Positions 45,920-56,935 of a stretch of DNA of 64,000 bases are shown here, piece by piece. The translations under genes and the position numbers were made by a program. The DNA comes from Hemibagrus wyckioides. Its lineage: Eukaryota; Chordata; Actinopteri; Siluriformes; Bagridae. The stretch lies in the NCBI RefSeq assembly GCF_019097595.1, contig NC_080713.1, positions 13,158,199 to 13,222,198 on the forward strand, written 5' to 3'. Positions within the stretch are counted from its first letter, which is position 1, and each line of letters begins with the position of its first letter. The notes under the pieces are model-generated. The model saw only the letters and a list, made by a program, of their open reading frames with translations, had not been told where the DNA came from and did not search any database.

Positions 45920-47248
45920 TGGAGGAGGGTTGGAGACACATATGGAGGAGGTTGTTGAAAAATGATTTAGGTGAGTGGAAGCCAAATTCAGTAAAACGTT
46001 CAATCTTGCATACAGGACAAGAAGGTAGTATGGCATATGGTGAGGCATAGTGAGGCATACCTCTTAGAAAGAGGGTGGAAGTTATTACGGTAAAGTTAGG
46101 AGAGGATGTGTTGTGGACCAATGTTTCTAGACGTACAATGGACATGCTGAGGTCTTTGCCAGTTCACTCGTTGAGCGGGGACTAAGTGATGTGCTAGTAA
46201 CCTCTCCTTGGTCCTCCAATGGTCCCTCTACGTGGCGCAAAGTCACATGGGCAAAAAAAAAAAAAGGGGAACTTCATATAAAGGACATTGGTCATTTTAT
46301 ATCAGTGTGTCGTATTATATTGTATTAAAAAAAAAACATGGTTTAAATCACCTCCATTTATGCATGATTATTATTTATGAGTTTTTTGACTATACTACTG
46401 AAAGAACATAATCAATTTCCTATGCAATCAATTTTCTATGCAATCAATTCCTATGTTGTGTGCTAAGTGATTCTGACCACTTGGATTTCTTTAAATGACT
46501 ACTGATTAATTAATTGTTTACTCATATCAATAGCAACTACTGATTTTTGTTTAAGGGTAGCATGGTAATTCTTTGGGTAATTGATTATATGGGTGTGAGT
46601 AGTGAATCACTGGATATTTATAGAATAAGTTAGATTGAGTTTGATGTGTGCATGCTTAAAGCTCTCTGCAGGTAAGACAGTTGACTTAAGTAGATGATAG
46701 ATCTTCAGAATGACTCTAATGTCTAATGTCAACGGTTCTAATTTGGCTCATGACAAAGATCCCGCTAACGTTCTACCAAAGATTTAAGAGGAAGTAACCC
46801 ATCAAACAAAGCCAAACACCAGAGTCAGAGGTGTTGGGCGGAGAAAGCTGCCACCTGAAAAACAAAGGGTGCAGCTGGTGACCAGAGAAGAAGGCCGGTT
46901 AGCCAAAGACGGGTAAGATCTCACAAGGTGGGACAACCTAAGGCAGGCACGATCGTGCTGCTGGTCACCGTGAGCAAAATGGGAAACAACATGTGATGCA
47001 TAAAACCAGGAGAAAACCTGGTATGTAGAGCAGGGGTCCAGCTAAGTATAAAATTTGAATGACTGGGTTAAGGGAACAAACGGGACAGACAAGAATGTGA
47101 TTGAAAACAAAAAAACCAACACGTTACCTGCACGGAGCTTGGAGGACTTAAGATTCTTTGTTTAAGGTTGACTAATCAATGCAGATGCATGTACTAACAG
47201 TCAAATGAATCATGCAATTATGTAACCATTATGTTGATATATTACATA
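45920..47248 (+). other. 3' region of the provirus, no intact gene
   Basis: Directly after env, a short + frame reads MEEGWRHIWRRLLKNDLGEW, closed after about 45 codons. The rest has many stops. It could hold relics of a 3' accessory gene, but I see no domain. Confidence 0.4.
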
Positions 47249-48495
47249 CACTATATTGCCAAAAGTATTCGCTCACCATCCAAATAATCAGAATCAGGTG
47301 TTCCAATCACTTCCATGGCCACAGGTGTATAAAATCAAGCACCTAGGCATGCAGACTGTTTTTACAAACATTTGTGAAAGAATGGGTCGCTCTCAGGAGC
47401 TCAGTGAATTCCAGCGTGGAACTGTGATAGGATGCCACCTGTGCAACAAATCCAGTCGTGAAATTTCCTCGCTCCTAAATATTCCACAGTCAACTGTCAG
47501 CTGTATTATAAGAACGTGGAAGTGTTTGGGAACGACAGCAACTCAGCCACGAAGTGGTAGGCCATGTAAACTGATGGAGCGGGGTCAGCGGATGCTGAGG
47601 CGCAAAGTGCGAAGAGGTCCCCAACTTTCTGCAGAGTCAATCGCTACAGACCTCCAAACTTCACGTGGCCTTCAGATTAGCTCAAGAACAGTGCGCAGAG
47701 AGCTTCATGGAATGGGTTTCTATGGCCGAGCAGCTGCATCCAAGCCATACATCACCAAGTGCAATGCAAAGCGTCGGATGCAGTGGTGTAAAGCACGCCG
47801 CCACTGGACTCTAGAGCAGTGGAGACGCGTTCTCTGGAGTGACGAATCACGCTTCTCCATCTGGCAACCTGATGGACGAGTCTGGGTTTGGCGGTTGCCA
47901 GGAGAACGGTACTTGTCTGACTGCATTGTGCCAAGTGTAAAGTTTGGTGGAGGGGGGATAATGGTGTGGGGTTGTTTTTCAGGAGCTGGGCTTGGCCCCT
48001 TAGTTCCAGTGAAAGGAACTCTGAATGCTTCAGCATACCAAGACATTTTGGACAATTCCATGCTCCCAACTTTGTGGGAACAGTTTGGAGCTGGCCCCTT
48101 CCTCTTCCAACATGACTGTGCACCAGTGCACAAAGCAAGGTCCATAAAGACATGGATGACAGAGTCTGGTGTGGATGAACTTGACTGGCCTGCACAGAGT
48201 CCTGACCTCAACCCAATAGAACACCTTTGGGATGAATTAGAGTGGAGACTGAGAGCCAGGCCTTCTCGTCCAACATCAGTGTGTGACCTCACAAATGCGC
48301 TTCTGGAAGAATGGTCAAAAATTCCCATAAACACACTCCTAAACCTTGTGGACAGCCTTCCCAGAAGAGTTGAAGCTGTTATAGCTGCAAAGGGTGGACC
48401 GACGTCATATTGAACCCTATGGATTAGGAATGGGATGTCACATAAGTTCATATGCGAGTCAAGGCAGGTGAGCGAATACTTTTGGCAATATAGTG
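47249..48495 (+). mobile_element. Tc1-like element, copy 3 of 3, intact structure
   Basis: It has the same termini as copies 1 and 2, between TA duplications (47247-47248 and 48496-48497), 1,247 bp long. It is inserted just upstream of the retroviral polypurine tract. It contains a complete open transposase gene. Confidence 0.95.
47382..48413 (+). CDS. Tc1-like transposase, open reading frame intact
   Basis: A DD34E transposase of 343 residues, the normal length for the family (about 340). The ATG at 47382 is chosen because family members start [10 protein letters not shown]; the upstream in-frame sequence belongs to the terminal region. Domains: a paired helix-turn-helix DNA-binding region with a GRP-type hook (QPRSGRP) over residues 1-120, then the catalytic core with WSDESRFS (Asp), [11 protein letters not shown] (Asp) and [11 protein letters not shown] (Glu). 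There are exactly 34 residues between the second Asp and the Glu. No stop or frameshift. A few residues differ from the other two copies (for example RGPQLS and LEWRLR), some possibly harmful. Expression is unknown. Confidence 0.92.
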   Translation: MGRSQELSEFQRGTVIGCHLCNKSSREISSLLNIPQSTVSCIIRTWKCLGTTATQPRSGRPCKLMERGQRMLRRKVRRGPQLSAESIATDLQTSRGLQISSRTVRRELHGMGFYGRAAASKPYITKCNAKRRMQWCKARRHWTLEQWRRVLWSDESRFSIWQPDGRVWVWRLPGERYLSDCIVPSVKFGGGGIMVWGCFSGAGLGPLVPVKGTLNASAYQDILDNSMLPTLWEQFGAGPFLFQHDCAPVHKARSIKTWMTESGVDELDWPAQSPDLNPIEHLWDELEWRLRARPSRPTSVCDLTNALLEEWSKIPINTLLNLVDSLPRRVEAVIAAKGGPTSY

Positions 48496-48557
48496 TATAA
48501 GTGAATGCATACTCTTAGCGTCTGGACAAGTTGAATGTGTTGTGACTTATGAGTCAC

Positions 48558-48569
48558 AAAAGGGGAGAA
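48558..48569 (+). promoter_or_regulatory. Retroviral polypurine tract
   Basis: AAAAGGGGAGAA is followed by a T and the TGTGGG start of the 3' LTR; it would prime plus-strand DNA synthesis. Confidence 0.85.
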
Positions 48570-49618
48570 TGTGGGAACTAATTTTATAGTTTGAAGTGTA
48601 TATGTATGAAATTCTTGTTTGATGTTGTGTAAAATAACCAGGGGACAGCATGATTGAGTTTTCAGGTAAAGTTTATTCATTAGATCGTTTGATTCTGAGA
48701 ACAATATAGGGTTTAACGCGACATGTGAGTCGGCCTTGCATGTAGTCTGCAAAGGTTTCAGAGAATGAGCAGCCGTATCAGTGATGTCAGTCTGGCAGGC
48801 TTTCTCAGTGGTAGCAGGCTTGCCAAATTTGGACCAGTCAATATTAGAGCTGTACGTCAGGTCATCATGACCAATCTTCACCCTGCTGATACCTTGAGAG
48901 GCAATGACCTCATCATGGAGCAAATGCAGAGCGTGTTGAACAGCAATGGCAGTACCAGGTGAAATGTCTAGATCAAATATGCAGAAAAGAAAGATAGATG
49001 AAAAAAAGCAGTGAAATGTAAAACACAATAATAAAGAACAAAGATGGGGGTAGGCCCCTGCGGAACTGAGAACTTACCCATGGTGTCCACTGTGGTTGAA
49101 TGAGTCACCTGAGAAAGTGGAGCTGAAGAAAATCCCACTGGTGGGGGCGGAGACGCCCACATTTTTAATATAATGATTCTCAAAAGTTTAATTATATTTA
49201 TATTATATTATTATATTATTAATTATATATTATATAATAATATGTAATTATAATGGTATTCGAAAAGTTATAAATTCAAAGATAATGGTGTCAAAAAAGA
49301 ACCCAATGCTCCAAAAAAGAAAATAGGTGGGACTTTCTCAGCAGAAAGCTGGTGATGTGTTACTTTTGAAAAGATAAGGAAAATGAATAAAAAGACGGTG
49401 TTTGGTGATGCCAAGAGAGAGGATGTTGGGACGATCATGCGTGAGCATCTCAATTCTTGTATCAGCGCTGATTGCAAATAAAATCTCATATCTGCATTCA
49501 TCTAGTCTGCATGATTCATCTGAGTCTCACTCAGACTGAGCTGCCGGGTCAGTGAGGAGTTGGAGTCAGATTTTGTAGTGAAGTAGTGTTAGTGAGTAGA
49601 ACAGAATTTTATTCCACA
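48570..49618 (+). repeat. 3' LTR of the endogenous retrovirus
   Basis: It matches the 5' LTR over its length, with scattered substitutions, a missing 'gtcgt'-like stretch near 48735, a shorter segment near 49510-49520, and an extra AT-rich insert of about 50 bp at 49193-49250. An AATAAA lies at 49477-49482. The 3' boundary (CCACA) is fixed by the adjoining Tc1 sequence at 49621. Confidence 0.92.
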
Positions 49619-49620
49619 TT

Positions 49621-49757
49621 GGCAAGACAAAAGCCTTTTCTTATGAAGAAAAACATCCATACCCAGCTAAATTTTGCAAAAACACATTTGAAGTCTCCCA
49701 AAAGCATGTGGGGAAATGTGTTACGATCTGATGAAACCAAGGTTGAACTCTTCGGCT
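49621..49757 (+). pseudogene. Tc1-like transposase, right part (continues 29315-29520)
   Basis: The sequence resumes the transposase broken at 29520: a KPFLMKKNIHTQLNFAKTHL-like frame, then SDETKVELFG including the first catalytic Asp. It stops where a LINE fragment begins near 49757. Confidence 0.8.
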
Positions 49758-50045
49758 ATAAGGAGGCTCTGCTCCTTTGCCAGCATGGCGTCGCCATCAG
49801 CAGCTCCAAGGTTGGCCCTGTAATTTGGTAAAATTCTGGACACCTTGCCACACCTTCCTGCTGTTCAGGTGGTCCTCAATTCTCCTCCTGTAGTCAGACT
49901 TGGCCTCTTTGATGCTTTTCTTCAGGTTAGCTCGAGCCGTGCTGTAGAGAGTCCTGTTGCCAGACCTGAAGGCGGTGTTCCTCTCCTTCAGCAGCCCCTG
50001 GACCTCCTGGGTCATCCAGGGCTTCTGGTTTGGGTAGACTCAGAT
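49755..50045 (-). mobile_element. Rex1-like LINE internal fragment
   Basis: The minus strand reads MTQEVQGLLKERNTAFRSGN and ...RRRIEDHLNSRKVWQGVQ, the endonuclease-RT linker also present at 21200-21360. It is inserted between two Tc1 pieces. Only this internal segment remains. Confidence 0.7.
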
Positions 50046-50503
50046 ACAAAGGTTCTGGAGTGGTCATCACAGTCTCCTCACCTTAATATCATTAAGCTAC
50101 TTTGGGGAATCTCAAACGTGAAGTTTGTGCAAGTCAACCAAAAGATGTACAGGAACTGGGGGCATTTTGCCAAGAAGAATGGGTAGTTATACCACCTGAG
50201 AAAAGTAAGGACCTCATGCACAATTATTAAAAAAGACTGCATGCCATCATTGATGCTAAAGGGGGCAATACACGATATTAAGAACTAAAGGTATCCAAAC
50301 ATTTGAACAGGGATTATTTCCTCATTTTCTTTGTCATGTTTTGTTTGATGATTGTGCCATTCTGTCATGCCTTGCTGTGTGAACTTGAGTACTATAAGAA
50401 ATAAAAAAATAAATTTGTTTTGCCTTCTCACTCATGTTTTCTTAATAAAATGCTACACATCTTGCAAATTGTCACAAGGTATGCAAACTTTTGAGCACAA
50501 CTG
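50046..50503 (+). mobile_element. Tc1-like 3' end
   Basis: It starts in a WSSQSPHLNIIKLLWGISN frame (catalytic Glu changed to Lys), then the C-terminal block ending in GGNTRY and stop near 50280. The 3' terminal repeat ends ...ATGCAAACTTTTGAGCACAACTG at 50503, with TA. It may be a different Tc1 family from 49621-49757. Confidence 0.75.
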
Positions 50504-50552
50504 TATGTTGGTGCTTGCTGAGCATGTGCCTGAAACGAATAGCCCAGTACGC

Positions 50553-50555
<3 letters not shown>

Positions 50556-50622
<67 letters not shown>
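50556..50622. repeat. (CT)n microsatellite
   Basis: About 33 uninterrupted CT dinucleotides. Confidence 0.97.
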
Positions 50623-50623
<1 letters not shown>

Positions 50624-50639
50624 GTGCATGCCGGGGGGA

Positions 50640-51280
50640 AGAGGATGGAGCACACTTTAAGTGTGTTAAGTGCTTTCTCTAGAATGTTTACATATTTTTC
50701 TCAAAAAGAGCTGCATAATAGCAAAAAAAAACTATAAAATAAATATAAAAATATTTTACTCTTTCCTGTAATATTTGACTCTATTTAGTATTTTTTGAAA
50801 TCAACACTCATGCTATTTTACTCCTTTCAGAGCTACAAGAAAATTACTCTGCTACTTATTAACTCTGTTCAGAGGAACTTCAAATTTGCTCTACCACAAT
50901 TTACTTCCCCTCCAGAGTTGTTTATCATCAATTATGGGTGAACTACAAAGAATAAATAACTCTATACAGAGTTATTCTTCTGAATTACACCATTCATGTT
51001 TTACCCCTAAAATGAAGAACTTGCTTTTCAGTCTGAAAAGAACCAACAACATGCTGTATACTCATGTCTCACAATTTTATTTTTCAAGCTCCTCCTCAAA
51101 CATTACACTTAATTCACTTCTCACTGTGAATGTCATCGTGTTGCGAATGTGAAAAAAGAAATAAAAATTAAATAAAAAACAGTAATACTAAAATAATAAC
51201 AAAATAGTGATAATATAATGGAGGAGATGAAGAATTACTTGAAACTATATGGTACAATAAACAAATCAGAATCACAACCA
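50640..51280. other. No recognised gene
   Basis: AT-rich sequence. Several short 'actct'/'agagt' palindromic strings occur near 50860-50985, but no coding or transposon structure can be assigned. Confidence 0.4.
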
Positions 51281-51287
51281 TAAGACA

Positions 51288-53631
51288 TCAGAATGTCAAA
51301 CAACTTGTGGTGCAAAATATTCCTAATGTCCAAAACATTAGGTGCTTCAATGGTATATGTTCATCTAAACATAACATTTTCAGTGCAGTCGTTACTAAAA
51401 GGACGTGCTCATCATTAATAACAATATTCTGGATTACATGAAATACATGCATGTCATTTTGAACTTGAACACAAACTGCCAACCTTGACCGATAAGTGTT
51501 TCCACAACGCTTGACCCATTTCACATTTAGGACCTTAGTCCACATAGGCACATTAAGTTTCTCAGGCATCTCAGCGCCAACTTCCATTACATTCAATGGG
51601 AACAATTTCCCAGGACCTAATTTCAAGTCATTTGGATCAAATGTTTGCCAAATGTAAGCCATTTGGCACTGGTGTTTCTTTGCTAATGTTTTTGTTATGT
51701 TCTTAAAGCTTTTCAGCTGCTTTTTAAAAACATTATGCTTCACTTCGTAATGCATGCACCAACAATGTATCAGTGGTCCAATTTTCCGCATACAACTGGG
51801 GTAATGCATTATCAAATGATGCTTTGGCAACAAGTTCTTATCAGGAAACAAATGCTTAATCAAACTGTGGTGTTCTGCAATCATATGTTTCAAATAAATG
51901 GTGATACCAGTGGATATAACCAAAAAAAACACAATATTGACTGATTTGAAGCAACAAAATGAACAAATACCAGTGCTGATCATTAGGACACACAAGATCT
52001 CCAAACATGATGGGCAGATAATGCAGTAAACACCAGCTCTGAGTGGCATTTAAGCCCAAGTCATTGGAACCCTCTTTTAATTCTACACCAGGAGGTTTGT
52101 TGTTTTGTTCCATGAAGCCATAGTTGAAACTCTGAATTCTTCTCTGTACTTCTGCTGATGTGGTGTAATTTTCAATCAGGTGCTGAATGAGTAATTTAAT
52201 CTCATATTGAGCAAACTTCTCTAATATGTTGTGCATGATATCAACCGAAAAATTTGCATTGGTGTGGAAATATTGCAATGAATTTAAAAGACTTTTTTTA
52301 CTCCTATTACATAAGATAGACTGGGATTGCTCTGCATTCTCTGGCAGTGTTCAGCATGAAGTTCTTTAGTTTGCACTGACATCTTTGGACTACCTTCTTT
52401 GAATACTGTCTCAAAGTCCTCTTTCTCTAGTAGGCAAAAGCGGCAACAGTACCGAGCACTAAATGATTCCACAAAACCAAACAAGGAATGGACACCAAGG
52501 TTGTCACCTTGGACAATATTTCCATAAACTCTATGATCTAATAAAGGAATCTGAATTCCACTGGTTTCCACTGTTGAGATATCCTGGACAAGCGGCTCTA
52601 GTATTTTATCAAACCCATATGTTTTGATATCTTGTGCATGAAATAAAGTAAGTAAATGTATATTTAGTAAACTCGAGTTTTCTTTAGGGGAAATATTTCT
52701 AAGAGTAAAATAGATAGTTCCTAACTTATGTATTCCTTGTTTTGATCCATGGGGGTTTGAGAATTCAAATTCATCAAAAAAAAGCTGTATCTGAACTGCA
52801 TGTCTTTGTTTTGAGAAGAATACATGATTCTTAAAGAATTCTCAATTATCTATATCATAAAGACAATTTGGTCTTTGTTGCGAATCTCTTGTCATCATAT
52901 CTGTAATGTTAGGGTGCTTATAAATGGACTGTAATGTCTCAATAATTGGTGTATATATAAATTTATCCTTAACAATGGCTTGGGCAAATGTTCCAGTTGT
53001 TCTGTTAAGCTGTGTCGCAAATCTTGTTCCAAGAACATATTTAACAGGATCTATTTTCCCCCATTTCTCTGAAAAGTACTGCATTCTCTTGCTCTCAGTG
53101 TTTAATAGTGCAAAAGGATTTTGCATTTTTTCAAAACACTGATCAATTTGAGATTCAACAACACTTTTTATGGGCTCATATAAAGATAGGCTGTTTTTTA
53201 CAGATTCTTGAGTTTCACTATAAATGTCTTCAATCACTTCTTCTAGAGCACCAACAACATAGTTAATAGTTGTCTCTGCAAAACCAGCAACTTTAAGTTC
53301 AGCTACCACTGTTGCACAACTGTTTACTATATTTGTTTTTAGGAGTGCAGACTCACAAGGTAAATTTTGGTTTGGTAAAACAACTATATCATCTAATGAA
53401 ATGGAGTTGGCTTTGGATGAGCTTTCACCACAATTGAGGCATCAACGGTCAATTGCACAACACTTGCTGAGATGCTTTCGTAATCCAGAAAAACTATAGT
53501 AAACGTGAAGAAACTCTTTGAGCACATTTTAAGTTGAGACTTTTTCCTGGACAAAGGCCATGAACTAACTTAAAGTGCCTTACAAGGGCATTGGCATTAG
53601 CATGCCCCTTTCTACAAATGAAACAAATCAT
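51288..53631 (-). pseudogene. C2H2-finger protein of a repeated, transposon-like family
   Basis: Read on the minus strand. The N-terminus (53631 downwards) is MICFICRKGHANANALVRHF, a C2H2 finger, with a frameshift before a second finger-like block (SGLRKHLSKC). Long open pieces follow: 52842-53309 (KYVLGTRFATQLNRTTGTFAQ, then YTPIIETLQSIYKHP), 52284-52571 (VYGNIVQGDNLGVHSLFGF and CCRFCLLEKEDF with a CxxC), 51856-52278 and 51288-52049 (LFPDKNLLPKHHLIMHYPSC and KLNVPMWTKVLN). The order is like large uncharacterised proteins that recur in fish genomes; I take the family to be transposon-derived. At least five stops or frame changes make this copy non-functional. Confidence 0.6.
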
Positions 53632-53635
53632 CTGC

Positions 53636-53899
53636 TCACTGGAGATTCACCTTGGTGGTTTCAACATCTAGGTCATAGACAGTGGTTTGCAGAAAGCTAT
53701 ACACATTGGTCAATTCCTGACAGTATGAGGTGCCAAAGACAAAGTGAGCTTTGAAAAGCTCATTAACACAGGCTACTGAATTAGAAGCCTTACAGGGTAG
53801 AGCATGTTGGTCAATTACAATAAACCAAGAATGGATCCTACTTCTCTTCGGCCCAACATCAAGTAGATACGGTTGGAGACTTTCTCCAATGCTATCCAA
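53636..53899 (-). pseudogene. C-terminal end of an adjacent uncharacterised protein
   Basis: An 87-codon minus-strand frame has IGESLQPYLLDVGPKRSRIH, WFIVIDQHALPCKASNSV and FKAHFVFGTSYCQELTNVYS, ending TKVNLQ. It resembles the C-terminal domain of another set of large uncharacterised fish proteins. It lies immediately upstream of the C2H2 ORF and in the same orientation, so the two may be parts of one element. No start or upstream domains are found. Confidence 0.5.
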
Positions 53900-53949
53900 G
53901 TGCCCTTGGATACTGGTACCAGACTGTGAAAGAAAGAAAACACATTAGT

Positions 53950-54516
53950 GCCAAAGCGACTTAACAGTTAAAGTCAATATACAGCATGGATAAAGATGCA
54001 GTGATGTCTTCCACCAAAGTTCCTGTATTACATACTTCCAAGAGATTCCAACAAATTGTTACTAGGTATGTGCTAAGTAGAAAAGAATAGCACAAGAACA
54101 ACAATTTGGAGGACAAGTGATTTTAAGAGAAATAAGCAAGTCTCATAAATAAGCAAGTTCAAGTTCAAACATTTACAGAACATTATGAAATAGTTTCATT
54201 TGATCTGCTTAATCAGTAGCTTCACCTTGATGAACTTCACAAGACATGCTTGTCTAGTTGAGATCTTTCCTGGTCTTTTGCGGCCTTGACTTGCGGGTGG
54301 CAAAAAGTGAACCAGCATCAGAATGGAAGACATGTCCCTGTCCCAGCCTAGAAACGGAAAACAAAATAAGCACATTTTTTGGTTTTTAGGTAGAAGGGGT
54401 TGAGCATACCCTTTTACTCACTTTAACTTGACTTAGCTTCATTGGAAGATGTGCTCCACTCTAGTACTTTCTGAATCTGTGTGCAGTGTTAGTTAATACT
54501 GCACACAGATTTAGCA
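53950..54516. other. No recognised gene
   Basis: AT-rich DNA. A few short splice-like strings occur, but no exon can be supported. Confidence 0.4.
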
Positions 54517-54520
54517 TTAA

Positions 54521-55156
54521 AGGGATAGTTCAAACAAAAATGAAAACTAACCCATGATTTACTCATCCTCAAGGCGTCCTTGGTGTATATGACTTTCTTC
54601 TTTCAGAAGAATCCTATCGGAGTTATATTTAAAAAACCTCCTGGCTGTCAGAGGATTTCGATACAAGCCAATAGGAGACTGGTTTCCCATTGCTAAAGTA
54701 AGGAAACTTTACTTTCTCTACTCCTGTAAACAAACATTGGTTCTTGAGAGACTAGCATAGTCTCACCCGTGAATGTGCTACGCATACTTCCTACATCATC
54801 CGCCCAGAACTGCTTCCGCATACGAGTGAGAGAAAAGTGTTTATAACGTTTTAAATATGAATATATTTCTTACAAAACACACTGATTCACTACAGGAGGC
54901 CTGTATTTACCCCCTGGAGCTGTGTGAGGCACTTTTTTTTAATTATGGATGGATTCGCTTATTTATTATTGGACATCTGTTGGACTGTTGAGCACAAACA
55001 AGTGCTGACTGCCATTATAAAGCTTGGAAGAGTCAGGATGTTCTTTAATTTAACTCCAATTGGATGCTTCAGAAAGAAGAAAGTCATATACACCTAGAAT
55101 GCCTTGAGGGTGAGAAAGTCATGGGCTAATTTTCATTTTTTGGGTGAACTAACCCT
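54521..55156. mobile_element. Kolobok-type MITE with TTAA target duplication
   Basis: The left end AGGGATAGTTCAAACAAAAA and the right end TTTTTTGGGTGAACTAACCCT are inverted and diverged. TTAA occurs at 54517-54520 and 55157-55160. The arms extend further ('cctcaaggcgtcc' against 'atgccttgagggtga'). TTAA duplications and this terminus are typical of Kolobok-class fish MITEs. No coding sequence. Confidence 0.85.
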
Positions 55157-55679
55157 TTAAGAGCACATTCATGGCCTAGTCTTGACGACTACAGATGTGT
55201 GCATGAATTTAGGTAAAACAGATATTGATATTGATATATACTGATGTCATACAGTAAAACTTACCTAAAAAGTACCTACAACATATCAACCATGATTTTG
55301 TTATTCAGACTCCCAAATGAAAACAATTTCAAACTGTAAAAATAGTTGCAAGCAACGATGATCTGGCCCAAGCAACGGCACCATCACCGGCCAGGTACAC
55401 CAGACACAGTGGGCACAGTGGGTACATGCATTTAAAGGGGAAATACCAAAAGGACAATAGTGGCAATTTGGGTCTAATGAAAATTATCACAGCAATGTAC
55501 ACTGATGGCAAAAAGAAAACTGACTCTCCCACTAAACTATATAAGGACAAAAGTGACAGTTTATGTGTAATGAAACAGATCATAGCAATGTCCAGTGATG
55601 TCAAAAGGGACAATGACTCTCCCTCTAAACTATATTGCTATAGCAGTTTATATGTAGAGAGAGTCACCCAGAAAAATGT

Positions 55680-56935
55680 ATAGACTGTAGGAACTCAGAG
55701 TCCCCTCCGAGTGGACATATCACAGGGTGGAATTTTAGATTGTGTCTATTTCTATTATTTCCATAATGTTACCCAATGAATTCAATAAACTATCAAATAC
55801 TTAGCCAAAATAACGGAGATCTCAGTCAGCAGATGAGAAGAAGCAGGTTTCATTATTCAGAGATGCAGTCAATCACATGCATTAGTGAAGAGAGCAGCTG
55901 GTCTAAAAAAACCCCAAAAAAATTCCCCTCTACTTATACCTCAGGCGCCCCATGGCACCTCCTTTTCCTAAATAAAATATTTCCAGCATTTCACATTATA
56001 CTCAATGTATGGCTACTTTAATCCCTCCTTCCTTAATTTACATACTTACTATATTTTCTTATTTGTCCCGATACCGCCCCTTAATTAAAACATCCTCCCC
56101 TTGATGACATCAATGTTCCTTCTCTCAATGTTCCCCGGAATTTTTCCTAGAAATGATACGTGACCGCAACCTTTCGGGTACACGATGTATACAACAATGT
56201 GCATGTACCTACCTCGATGTTTACAACGACGTGCACGCACCTAACGTACCTTGATGTTTTCGATGTGTTAAATTAGATGTGCCTCCATTTCTTAGAAAAC
56301 ACCTTCTATTTCTAAGTTTAAATGTGCTTCAATTTCTTAGAAAACCATGCTTCTATTTCTTGGTAAACGCTCTATGTCTGGATCTAAATGTGCTTCTCTT
56401 TTACCTATTAAGCGATGCTGAAGCTGATAAGATGCTGTTATGTCTAGCGTATGTCTGTCTTTTCTCACCTGGGTGACTATTCTGGGCTCTGAAAATCCCC
56501 TTACTTTCAAACTTCTCATCACCAAAAAATCCCCTCTATTTCACCCTTCTCAGCACTAGTTCTGCATGATTATTATACAAGTTATACATTTGCATTAATC
56601 AAAAGCTCAAAAGCCTGATATTATAAAGGATATATATTTGATATATTTGCATTACACAAAAGCTAACTACTAATCAGTAGCTAAATATTTTGATAGATAT
56701 TTGATAGGTATTTGATAGATCACCACTACTTCTAGGAAGAGCACTGCCATTTTAAATCTAGGCTAATGTATGATGTATGATATCTATGTAATTTCTCTGA
56801 CAAGACATTTCAGGAAAAGAAAAATTGTATAAATATTTTATTACTAAATGTATTGCTATATGTTAAGATTAATATACAGTATATGATGATTTTATGGTAA
56901 TATTATTAATATTAGACTAATATAATATACATCCT
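55680..56935. mobile_element. Unclassified insert in the tandem repeat
   Basis: Comparison with copy 2, where 'agtcacccaggaaaaaatg' runs straight into 'ttttcttttcttgaagtc', shows about 1.25 kb of extra DNA here. I see no open frame, inverted ends or target duplication. The sequence is AT-rich with a C-rich stretch near 56080-56260. Confidence 0.5.

Larger units (their letters stand above)
29526..49618 (+). mobile_element. Endogenous retrovirus, full structure, degenerate
   Basis: Order: 5' LTR (29526-30541), tRNA-Trp-type primer site (30548-30565), leader, small upstream ORFs, gag, pro, pol, env, polypurine tract (48558-48569), 3' LTR (48570-49618). The integration split a Tc1 element whose halves flank it (29315-29520 and 49621-49757). 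The flanks suggest a short duplication around GTGG/TTGG, with one mismatch and a 5-bp TGTGG repeat at the left edge. It spans 20.1 kb because of later insertions: Tc1 copies at 31493-32737, 36717-37967 and 47249-48495, and about 2.8 kb of repeats at 37970-40795. The LTRs differ by roughly a few percent by eye. Env has a CxxC and a CX6CC motif, as in gamma/epsilon-type retroviruses. All genes carry stops or frameshifts. Confidence 0.92.

Noticed and set aside
50352..50655. Open frames over the (CT)n tract on both strands
   Set aside because: They are poly-Ser-Leu and poly-Arg-Glu readings of a microsatellite.
51735..51944. Plus-strand ORF opposite the C2H2-family relic
   Set aside because: An antisense shadow with no motif of its own.
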